Below are positions 7,246-12,717 of a stretch of 12,717 nucleotides of DNA, in pieces. The stretch lies in assembly GCA_964579675.1 (NCBI GenBank), contig CAZOIA010000160.1, forward strand, positions 1 to 12,717, in the 5' to 3' direction. Source of the stretch: CAZOIA01 sp964579675. Its GTDB lineage: Bacteria; Planctomycetota; Phycisphaerae; UBA1845; PWPN01. Positions within the stretch are counted from its first letter, which is position 1. Each line of letters starts with the position of its first letter. The notes below the pieces were generated by a model. It searched no databases. It worked only from the letters and a program-made list of their open reading frames with translations, and was not told the DNA's origin. A program made the translations under genes and the position numbers.

Positions 7246-7615
7246 GTCGCTACTACGCCTCACTATATCGGTTTTGGGGCCCGCGGTCAAGACTAAATGG
7301 TGCGGGATCTCACGAAGTTCTTCCGACCTTCCCGAGGTGCCGGCGAGTTTCTGGGGCAGAACGGGGCCGCGTTCGCCGGTCCAAGACAGGTCCCGGTGCA
7401 GCACAGAGGTGGTGTGTTCTTGTGACAGCGCACGTAGTGATGTGTTGGCGGACAAGCACGGCTTTCGAGGAGTTGGGGGCGTGTTCCACCGCGCCGGGGG
7501 CCCTGGTGCAACCGCTCGTCCTCGTGCCCTTTGGACCTCGGTCCGCCTGGTCTCCGAGGAAGGCGTCAAGGCGGCCCAGGGCGCGTCTTTGTTGCTGACC
7601 CGTTTACTCGGCGGA
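7246..7615. other. Gene-free stretch between the feo operon and the phosphatase gene
   Basis: Open frames exist on both strands here but none has a recognisable domain, a good ribosome-binding site or coding-like composition. The only structure seen is CCTCGG (7536-7541) complementary to CCGAGG (7554-7559) with a 12-base loop and no T-run. No tRNA or known riboswitch is recognised. It may include a decayed gene or an unidentified RNA. Confidence 0.45.
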
Positions 7616-8473
7616 CTAAAGCACGCCAGCGAACGGCCGGATGCGCTGGACAAGCTCGCCGATGGTGTACTGCTTTCGGCAATCGACGGGTAGGAAGACG
7701 CCGTGGTTGTGGTCGCTGGCCAAGATGATGAGCCGATCGTAGAGCACCCGGTAGCCGAAGTCCTGCGGCTGGTGGCCGACCACAAAGAAGTCAGCCTGGA
7801 ATGCGTGGGCCAGCCGGTCGAGCAGGGCCGGGGTGTGCCGGCGGCCCCAAACCATCTGGTAAACCATGCCGCCCTCGGACAGATCGAGCTGATCGGCGGG
7901 CTGGTGCACGCAGTCGACGTCGAACTCCTCCATGTGGGAGACGTTCGGGAGGGAATGGGAGAACAAGATGCGATTGGGGGACCGGGCGGCGAGTGGAAAT
8001 GACGCGATGAAGGTGTCGATGGCTTCGAGGACGCCGTCGGTACGAGAGGATTGCAGCACATCCGCCACACCCCGCTCGAAGTCGTCGGTGACCATCCGTC
8101 CGCCCTTGGTGATCTCATGATCCTGGAGCTGGGCCAGTTCGTGGTTGCTCTGCAGGAAGTGGATCTGCTCGGGGAAGAAGGCTTTCCACTTGGCAGCGTC
8201 GAGCATGAGTTGGACGGAGCGGTCGGGGGCTCCGTAGAACTCGGGCTTCTCGTGGATCAGTTCGTGTAGGATGACGTGCCGGGTCGGCGTGGATTCGAGC
8301 TGGCAATGCTTGACGAGCTTCTCGAAGTTGCCGCGGTGCCCGTGCATGTCGCCGGTCATCACGAGCTGGCTGTAATCGGGCAGGGACAGCAGTGAGCCGG
8401 CCCGGATGGGGTCGTTTAGGTTGAGCTCCGCGGCGGAGCGGAAGGTGTCGATGGCAGAATCTATGGGCGTCAT
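7616..8473 (-). CDS. PPP-like metallophosphatase coupled to the Ser/Thr kinase
   Basis: A 285-residue soluble calcineurin-like phosphoesterase. Visible metal-site motifs are GDMHG (41-45), SNHE (109-112, family GNHE), SHSLP (172-176) and GHQP (233-236), as in PPP-type protein phosphatases. The second motif, normally GDxxDR, is missing. At the expected spacing stands HELIHE (70-75), where E71 could take the place of the bridging aspartate. The start ATG overlaps the kinase stop as ATGA, which indicates translational coupling and nearly equal expression. The natural substrate may be the kinase or its targets; that is inference from gene order. There is no signal peptide or membrane segment. The same frame is open far upstream inside the kinase gene, but that part reads as non-coding. 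Confidence 0.85.
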   Translation of the reverse strand: MTPIDSAIDTFRSAAELNLNDPIRAGSLLSLPDYSQLVMTGDMHGHRGNFEKLVKHCQLESTPTRHVILHELIHEKPEFYGAPDRSVQLMLDAAKWKAFFPEQIHFLQSNHELAQLQDHEITKGGRMVTDDFERGVADVLQSSRTDGVLEAIDTFIASFPLAARSPNRILFSHSLPNVSHMEEFDVDCVHQPADQLDLSEGGMVYQMVWGRRHTPALLDRLAHAFQADFFVVGHQPQDFGYRVLYDRLIILASDHNHGVFLPVDCRKQYTIGELVQRIRPFAGVL

Positions 8474-9381
8474 ACGGCCGAATCGCCGGGGGAGGCAGAA
8501 ACCTTGTCCGTCGAGTCCCGCCGTCCCCTGACAACCGGGCCGGTCAAGGTGGCGTCGTTCTTGTCGAGTATGTGCTGGGTCACCTCGAGGCGGTGCAGCA
8601 CCTCGCGCATGTCCAGTGGCCGGTCTTTTGGATTCGTCTTGCAGCAATCCATCACCAACCGGCTCAGCGAGGCCGGCACGTTGGGGTTCAAGTCGTGGGG
8701 CAACAGAGGACTGCGCGGTGCCATGAGATCGATTCCCGTGTGTCGCTTCTTGCTCGGCATCACCGTCGGGAAGGGCTGGCCCGTGATGGCCCAGTACAAG
8801 GTGGCACCGAAATTGAACACGTCGGTGCGCTGATCCAACGGCATTCCTCGCTCGATCTGTTCCGGCGCGATGTAGTCGGGGGTCCCCTGGATTCGACCCT
8901 TCACGTGCCCGATCGCGCAACTCTGCCCGAAGTCAATCACCTTTACCTCGTCATCCTCACCGACGATGATGTTGTTCGGCTTGACGTCGGTATGAATGTA
9001 GCCGAGCTGGTGCAGGGCGTCGAGGCCGCGGGCGACCCGGGTGAAGATGCCCACCAGCCCGCGGGTGCCCAGGGGGCCGATCTGTTCCAGCGTCCGCCCA
9101 TCTACGTACTCCATCCGGATGTGCAGTTCCTTCACCTGGAAGAGGCGGCGGATTCGCCGCATCTCGAAGCTTTTCCGCAGATTGGGATGGTTGAGCCGAG
9201 CGGAGACTTCAAACTCGTTCTGGGCCTGGATCATGTAACGGTTGTCGTCGGTCGCCCGGCGGCGGACACGCTTCAGGACGAACTCCTCGTTCGTCTGCTG
9301 GTTCATCACGAGCCAGATGGAAGACCGCGCACCGGTACCCAGCCGCTCATGGACTATGTAGCCAGGGACGGTGAAGCTCAC
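8470..9381 (-). CDS. Soluble Hanks-type Ser/Thr protein kinase (non-RD)
   Basis: A 303-residue cytosolic kinase with all core motifs: glycine-rich loop GTGARSSIWLV (15-25), VLK with K37, alpha-C E56, catalytic loop HTDVKPNN (130-137; D132, K134, N137), DFG (150-152), GTP-x5-PE activation end (166-174, APE at 172-174). It should be active. The catalytic-loop HRD is HTD, a non-RD kinase, so it may not need activation-loop phosphorylation. There is no transmembrane or sensor domain, only a basic tail after about residue 275. The start is GTG: GGGAG lies seven bases upstream and an in-frame TAG immediately precedes it, so no earlier start is possible. The stop overlaps the phosphatase ATG by four bases. 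Confidence 0.95.
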   Translation of the reverse strand: MSFTVPGYIVHERLGTGARSSIWLVMNQQTNEEFVLKRVRRRATDDNRYMIQAQNEFEVSARLNHPNLRKSFEMRRIRRLFQVKELHIRMEYVDGRTLEQIGPLGTRGLVGIFTRVARGLDALHQLGYIHTDVKPNNIIVGEDDEVKVIDFGQSCAIGHVKGRIQGTPDYIAPEQIERGMPLDQRTDVFNFGATLYWAITGQPFPTVMPSKKRHTGIDLMAPRSPLLPHDLNPNVPASLSRLVMDCCKTNPKDRPLDMREVLHRLEVTQHILDKNDATLTGPVVRGRRDSTDKVSASPGDSAV

Positions 9382-9622
9382 CTAACAACTCCCAAACAAT
9401 GGGCAGGCCGCTACACCCCCGACGTAGCCGTCCCGGTGATCGTAGGAGGAGATCGGAGGCGTGCCCCACATTGCTATTGTACGACTCACCCACTGGTCGT
9501 CAACCTGGCGACGGCGGTCTGCCGGCGAAACTCTTCTCATCGGTGATACCGCGGCGAAACGTGACAAGTTGCGGCATGTCCTGCAGCGGCTGTCGCCGTT
9601 CGACAAGGCGAGGGGCCCGGGC

Positions 9623-10144
9623 CTAATCCCCCCGGCCCGCCGACGACGACGCGGACGATCCGGAGGGCAGAGCGAGCGTGTCGTTCAGGAAGATCCCCGC
9701 CCCCGGAATCCCGCACATCTGACGGAGACAGCGGATCAGTCGCGTTGTCACATGCCACTGGAGGCGCGTGACCTCATTTGAGTGCAATGGGGCCCGGAGC
9801 AGGATCCGGACCACGCCCTTCTCGCCCAGTTGTTCTTGGGTTCGCCAGTTGTCCGTCAGTGACCACTTCCCGTCACGCTGGACGATGATATGGGAGTGCT
9901 TGGCTCCGGTCTCGGAGTCGCCGTCGCCATGCTGCGGCTCGATGCGGATGGCGCGCCATCGCTGATTGATGGTACCTCCCCGGGCAGGTTGGTGGATCGC
10001 TTCACGAAACTGGGCGACGAGTTGTCGGCCGGAGGAGTGATGAGCAGGGTGCACCGGCTGAAACCAGTCAAGCATGGCCGCCCCGACGGTCATCGATGCG
10101 ACCAAGCAGGCTAGCGTTCGTGCAATCCGTCTGTGCCGGTCCAT
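9623..10144 (-). CDS. Small secreted protein resembling a degenerate peptidoglycan amidase domain
   Basis: 173 residues from ATG 10144. A basic start and a hydrophobic segment (about 8-24) suggest a signal peptide or anchor. Residues about 62-150 follow the order of an amidase_2/PGRP domain: WRAIRI (63-68), HIIVQRDG (85-92; compare YHFII-x-DG), W100-x2-Q103, GVVRILL (110-116), then a helix ending in CGIP (144-147). The zinc ligands of active members appear lost: the first His aligns with E69, and the later His/Cys pair has no counterpart in the serine- and alanine-rich tail. It may bind peptidoglycan or another envelope ligand without cutting it. The similarity is my own pattern match and is moderate. 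The ribosome-binding site is poor. It lies 123 bases after the YdjY gene on the same strand. Confidence 0.6.
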   Translation of the reverse strand: MDRHRRIARTLACLVASMTVGAAMLDWFQPVHPAHHSSGRQLVAQFREAIHQPARGGTINQRWRAIRIEPQHGDGDSETGAKHSHIIVQRDGKWSLTDNWRTQEQLGEKGVVRILLRAPLHSNEVTRLQWHVTTRLIRCLRQMCGIPGAGIFLNDTLALPSGSSASSSAGRGD

Positions 10145-10267
10145 GGCTCGGTTGGCTGCGAGGCAACAAGTGGGCCCGGTTCCATCCGTGACGCTTCTGC
10201 GATTTCTACTGTAGGTATCGGACAGACGCGATGAATTGTCGGGGCTTTTTTGAGAGTTCTCAGGGAA

Positions 10268-11569
10268 TTATGGGTTCCGGCGATTTGAGGCCGGTGACCG
10301 CGTCGGCAATACGAGACTGAGAAGGTCGCGGGTCAGTCGCGAGGCATGGCGGGCGACGATCTCGGTTCGGGCCCGAAGGTCGAGGGTGCGGTTCCGCAGA
10401 TCCGCAGCCAGTTGGCGTGAGGATTCCGCCCAAGAATGCTCGGGCTCGTTTGCGGGTTCGGCAGCGGGCATGCGTTCTCTGACCCAGGTTGCCGCGGCCT
10501 GCGGGTCGTGTTTCAAGGCCCCGCGGGCGGCGGGCCGGACGATGATGATTGCCTCGTCCGGGACCTTCAGGCTCTTGAGCAGCCTCAGCAACGCCGCCTC
10601 GCTCGCCGATGGGCAGTCCGGATCGACGGTGACGCGAATTCGCCGATCCGGGTCGTCCCGTCTGAATGCCTGGACGGCCCGGCCGACCGCAGCCAGGGTG
10701 ATAGTCCTGGCCCCCTGCCGAACCCGACCGGCCGGACCCAGGCTGAGCCATAGTGGCCCGGGCCGAAAGATCAGCGTACATGAGGTCTGCTCGGGCGGTA
10801 TCCGGCCCGGGGCCGGCTCGAGCCACAGCTCGGCGTTGCTGTCCGAGTGGGATTCCGGAAGGGCGACCAGCGCGCTGCCGAAGTCCACCACCGCGATCAC
10901 CGTCCCCTCGATGTCGGCGGCAATCGCACCGTCCTGCACCGGGAACGAGCCGGCGAAGACCCATGGCAGGGCGTCGAGCGGCTTGGGGGCCGCGGGGGCC
11001 GGTTCGGCGAACCGGGCGGGCTGCATCCACTGTTCGATCGGCTCCTGGCGGGTCGTACCCTGGACGGTGTACCGCACCTCGATCTCGACCGGGTCGCCCT
11101 CGGCTGGCTGCATCTCCTCCGTCTCGGGGTTGAACCGGATGGGATGCCCTGGGGCCAGGCCAATCAACCCCAGCGCCTGGTAAACATGCAGCGGGCGGGC
11201 TTCAATGCGGACGATGCTCTCGTGCTCGCGGACTCGTGGCGAGCAGGCGAACAGCTCGATGCCGCCCCGGCGAAGGATGACGGTGGCATTCACTTCGACC
11301 TGGCGGCGGGGCCAATTGATCCGGACCCCCGGTTGGAAGCTGACGATACTGGGCCGCGATGTGGGCGAGGTATCGGCGCCGGGCCGCGTGGCGGCGGCGA
11401 GGGCCTCCGCCCGTTGACCGCTCCGCGAACCGGCGGGACGGGTGGTGACCGGCGTGCCGGCTCGTCCCATGGCGGCACACAGCAGGACCGTCATCAGGGC
11501 AATGCACCGCCAGCGAGGGAAGAGGCGGGAGGACGAGCCAAGTGGAGGCGTTCCGGTTCCCCTTGGCAT
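10268..11569 (-). CDS. Secreted YdjY-domain protein with ExbD-like C-terminal region
   Basis: 433 residues from ATG 11569. The N-terminal part has a basic stretch (RLFPRWR) and a hydrophobic run (about 22-36), a Sec-type signal peptide, then a Thr/Pro/Ser-rich linker. A YdjY-type domain follows (about 78-270), with GVRINWPRRQVEV, the LELxxC-like IELFACSPRVREHES (HES at 116-118) and LGLIGLAPGHP. Function of this family is unknown; it is frequent in planctomycetes. Residues about 280-345 (AVGRAVQAF, then IRVTVDPDCPSASEAALLRLL) resemble the periplasmic domain of ExbD/TolR, without its membrane helix. The start is uncertain: no clear Shine-Dalgarno is seen, and a hairpin ends five bases before the ATG. 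ATG 11494 is an alternative but gives no charged n-region. The frame is open far upstream through folD, but that is not coding. Confidence 0.75.
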   Translation of the reverse strand: MPRGTGTPPLGSSSRLFPRWRCIALMTVLLCAAMGRAGTPVTTRPAGSRSGQRAEALAAATRPGADTSPTSRPSIVSFQPGVRINWPRRQVEVNATVILRRGGIELFACSPRVREHESIVRIEARPLHVYQALGLIGLAPGHPIRFNPETEEMQPAEGDPVEIEVRYTVQGTTRQEPIEQWMQPARFAEPAPAAPKPLDALPWVFAGSFPVQDGAIAADIEGTVIAVVDFGSALVALPESHSDSNAELWLEPAPGRIPPEQTSCTLIFRPGPLWLSLGPAGRVRQGARTITLAAVGRAVQAFRRDDPDRRIRVTVDPDCPSASEAALLRLLKSLKVPDEAIIIVRPAARGALKHDPQAAATWVRERMPAAEPANEPEHSWAESSRQLAADLRNRTLDLRARTEIVARHASRLTRDLLSLVLPTRSPASNRRNP

Positions 11570-11574
11570 TTCAG

Positions 11575-11590
11575 GCGGGTGAACACCCGC
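11575..11590. repeat. Perfect inverted repeat directly before the YdjY-gene start
   Basis: GCGGGTG (11575-11581) and CACCCGC (11584-11590) are exact complements separated by two bases. On the transcript the hairpin ends five bases before ATG 11569, where a ribosome-binding site would be expected. It may control translation or be a DNA-binding site. Confidence 0.55.
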
Positions 11591-11611
11591 GTTGGCTCGC
11601 GGCGTGGGCTC

Positions 11612-11661
11612 TGAGATGTCAGGGGTTCGGGCCGCGGCTGAACGTCGTGTCTTACATCTCA
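11612..11661. repeat. Nested inverted repeat in the folD-ydjY spacer
   Basis: TGAGATGT (11612-11619) is exactly complementary to ACATCTCA (11654-11661). Inside lies GTTC (11625-11628) complementary to GAAC (11640-11643) around a GC-rich palindromic core. The T-run of a standard terminator is absent on both strands. Confidence 0.45.
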
Positions 11662-11679
11662 CTTCTGACTTCTCGCTTC
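11645..11679. repeat. Imperfect heptamer tandem repeat next to the folD stop
   Basis: Read on the minus strand there are five 7-base units: GAAGCGA, GAAGTCA, GAAGTGA, GATGTAA, GACACGA. All start with GA, and the first three with GAAG. The array begins three bases after the folD stop codon and is purine-rich. It overlaps one arm of the 11612-11661 inverted repeat. Confidence 0.45.
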
Positions 11680-11682
11680 CTG

Positions 11683-12561
11683 TCACCTCTGCATTTGTTT
11701 GCGGGCTGCCTCCACCGTGTTCCGCAACAACATCGTCACCGTCACGGGCCCGACGCCCCCGGGCACGGGCGTGATCGCGCCGGCCACCTCGCGCACCGCC
11801 TCGAAGTCCACGTCGCCCACGGTTTTCCATACCTCCGTGCCGTCGGCATCGGTCGTCTTCATCCGGTTGATCCCCACGTCGATGACCACCGCCCCGGGCT
11901 TGACGTGCTCGGCGGTGATCAGCCCCGGCTTGCCGACGGCGACGACCAGCAGGTCCGCTTGCCGGGTATGGGCCGCCAGGTCGCGGGTGGCAATGTGACA
12001 CCCCGTCACGGTCGCGAATCGCTGAATCAAGAAGACGGTGACGGGCAGACCGACAATCGCGCCCTGGCCTACCACGACCGCGTTGGTCCCCCGCAGATCC
12101 AGCTTCGTCTGGCCGATCAGTTCCACCACCGCCAGGGCGGTGCATGGGGCGATGATCGGCTGATCGTAGAACACCATGCCGATGTTGGCGGGGTTCACGC
12201 CCTCGACGTCCTTGTAGGGATCGATCTGGTACTGCAGGGAGGGTGCGTCAATCGACGGCGGCAGCGGCAGATGCAGCATGATACCAGTGACGCTGGGATC
12301 GCGATTGAGTTCGGCAATCCGTTCGGCGACGCAGTCGGCGTCGCATTCAACTGGCAGCCGGACGAGATCGTAGTCGATACCCATCTGCTCGCAGTTGCGG
12401 GCCTGGGATCGCGCGTAGACCATACTCGCCGCGGGTTCGCCCACCAGCACCGCCGCCAGCTTGAGCCCCCGCCCCCGCCCCGCCAATGCCTCGACCTGCT
12501 GGCGGATTTCCCCCCGCATTCGTGCTGCCAGTTGTTTGCCGTCGATAATGCTTGCCGCCAT
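11683..12561 (-). CDS. folD: FolD: methylenetetrahydrofolate dehydrogenase/cyclohydrolase homologue with altered active site
   Basis: 292 residues, normal length for FolD, which oxidises 5,10-methylene-H4folate and then hydrolyses the methenyl form in one-carbon metabolism. The fold is clear: IIDGK (5-9), LPLP (98-101), KDVEG (117-121), PCT (139-141), the nucleotide-binding GQGAIVGLP (165-173), VAVGKPG (207-213), VIDVGINR (226-233) and TPVPGGVGPVTV (264-275). Compared with E. coli FolD, Tyr50 is kept (Y49), but Lys54 is Q53, Gln98 is H97 and the second Asp of KDVDG (Asp121) is E120. These are the residues assigned to catalysis, the Lys being most linked to the cyclohydrolase step. PCTP is also PCTA. 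A dehydrogenase-only enzyme or changed activity is possible. GAGG five to six bases before the ATG supports the start. Confidence 0.93.
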   Translation of the reverse strand: MAASIIDGKQLAARMRGEIRQQVEALAGRGRGLKLAAVLVGEPAASMVYARSQARNCEQMGIDYDLVRLPVECDADCVAERIAELNRDPSVTGIMLHLPLPPSIDAPSLQYQIDPYKDVEGVNPANIGMVFYDQPIIAPCTALAVVELIGQTKLDLRGTNAVVVGQGAIVGLPVTVFLIQRFATVTGCHIATRDLAAHTRQADLLVVAVGKPGLITAEHVKPGAVVIDVGINRMKTTDADGTEVWKTVGDVDFEAVREVAGAITPVPGGVGPVTVTMLLRNTVEAARKQMQR

Positions 12562-12605
12562 CAGTGCCTCACACGCTTATCTCACCGGTTGGTGGGACGG
12601 CGGCG

Positions 12606-12611
12606 ATTATA
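12606..12611 (-). promoter_or_regulatory. Candidate -10 box of folD
   Basis: On the minus strand a perfect TATAAT lies 45 bases before the folD ATG in an otherwise GC-rich stretch, giving a leader of about 35-40 bases. No good TTGACA-like -35 element is seen at the normal distance. The sequence from here to the right edge shows no complete gene. Confidence 0.45.
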
Positions 12612-12717
12612 GATGACCACCCGCCCCGCGCCGAGCCGGTCAGGGGTAGCACGTTTCAAGCGGGGTGCATGACACTTTGGGCGGCTTGTTGGAAGGCGCC
12701 GCCCTCAGGTGTTTCCG

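Noticed and set aside
7274..7693. Plus-strand 139-codon frame in the feo-phosphatase spacer
   Set aside because: No recognisable domain or ribosome-binding site, and it overlaps the phosphatase 3' end on the opposite strand.
8248..8265. HELIH in the phosphatase as an HExxH zinc-protease motif
   Set aside because: The surrounding protein has metallophosphatase motifs in order, and the segment sits at the position of phosphatase motif II.
9382..9606. 74-codon frame upstream of the kinase, in the same frame and separated from GTG by a single TAG
   Set aside because: Considered as a stop-codon readthrough leader, but its composition is not protein-like and the kinase already has a complete N-terminus with its own GGGAG.
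10241..10262. T-run followed by GAGAGTTCTC near the YdjY stop as a terminator
   Set aside because: For either direction the hairpin and the T-run are in the wrong order or the stem is too short.
10260..11030. Minus-strand 256-codon frame inside the YdjY gene
   Set aside because: Arg/Gly/Pro-rich composition with no domain; the overlapping frame has the signal peptide and YdjY motifs.
11570..12145. In-frame upstream extension of the YdjY protein through folD (192 codons)
   Set aside because: The extension overlaps folD out of frame, is Arg/Gly-rich and precedes a complete signal peptide; the real start is taken at 11569.
12640..12717. Two minus-strand frames open to the right edge (stops at 12640 and 12656) as the 3' end of another gene
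   Set aside because: Only 20-25 codons in each, and nothing recognisable; it cannot be told from chance.

Overview
The window is GC-rich, and nearly all its genes lie on the minus strand. Gene content points to an uncultured member of the Planctomycetota: a YdjY-domain secreted protein, a lipoprotein metalloprotease with an N-terminal pre-peptidase-like domain, a large GT-C type membrane glycosyltransferase, a soluble Hanks kinase and a feoA-feoA-feoB cluster with a variant FeoB gate. This assignment is inferred from family content; there is no rRNA or other marker in the window.

Layout from left to right. (1) 1-1843, minus: a large multi-pass glycosyltransferase-like protein that runs off the left edge. 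(2) 1844-2173: a divergent, gene-free stretch with strong inverted repeats. (3) 2174-3358, plus: a metzincin-type lipoprotein protease, the only plus-strand gene. (4) 3450-7160, minus: a ferrous-iron uptake operon read as Cys-rich FeoA-like protein, FeoA, FeoB, then a secreted protein of unknown function. A nested hairpin sits between the last two genes. (5) 7161-7615: the feo upstream region with a weak Fur-like site, followed by non-coding sequence. (6) 7616-9381, minus: a non-RD Ser/Thr kinase translationally coupled (ATGA overlap) to a PPP-like phosphatase with an altered second metal motif. (7) 9623-10144, minus: a small secreted protein resembling a peptidoglycan amidase that has lost its zinc ligands. 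(8) 10268-11569, minus: a secreted YdjY-domain protein with an ExbD-like C-terminal domain. (9) 11570-11682: a compact intergenic region with two inverted repeats and heptamer repeats. (10) 11683-12561, minus: FolD, with a TATAAT box upstream.

Functionally, the feo genes form a clear Fe(II) import unit. The kinase and phosphatase look like a dedicated reversible-phosphorylation pair. The most unusual gene is folD: three of the four residues regarded as catalytic in characterised FolD proteins (Lys, Gln and Asp) are replaced by Gln, His and Glu. This suggests a dehydrogenase without cyclohydrolase activity, or a changed function. I see no mobile element, CRISPR array, tRNA or rRNA.
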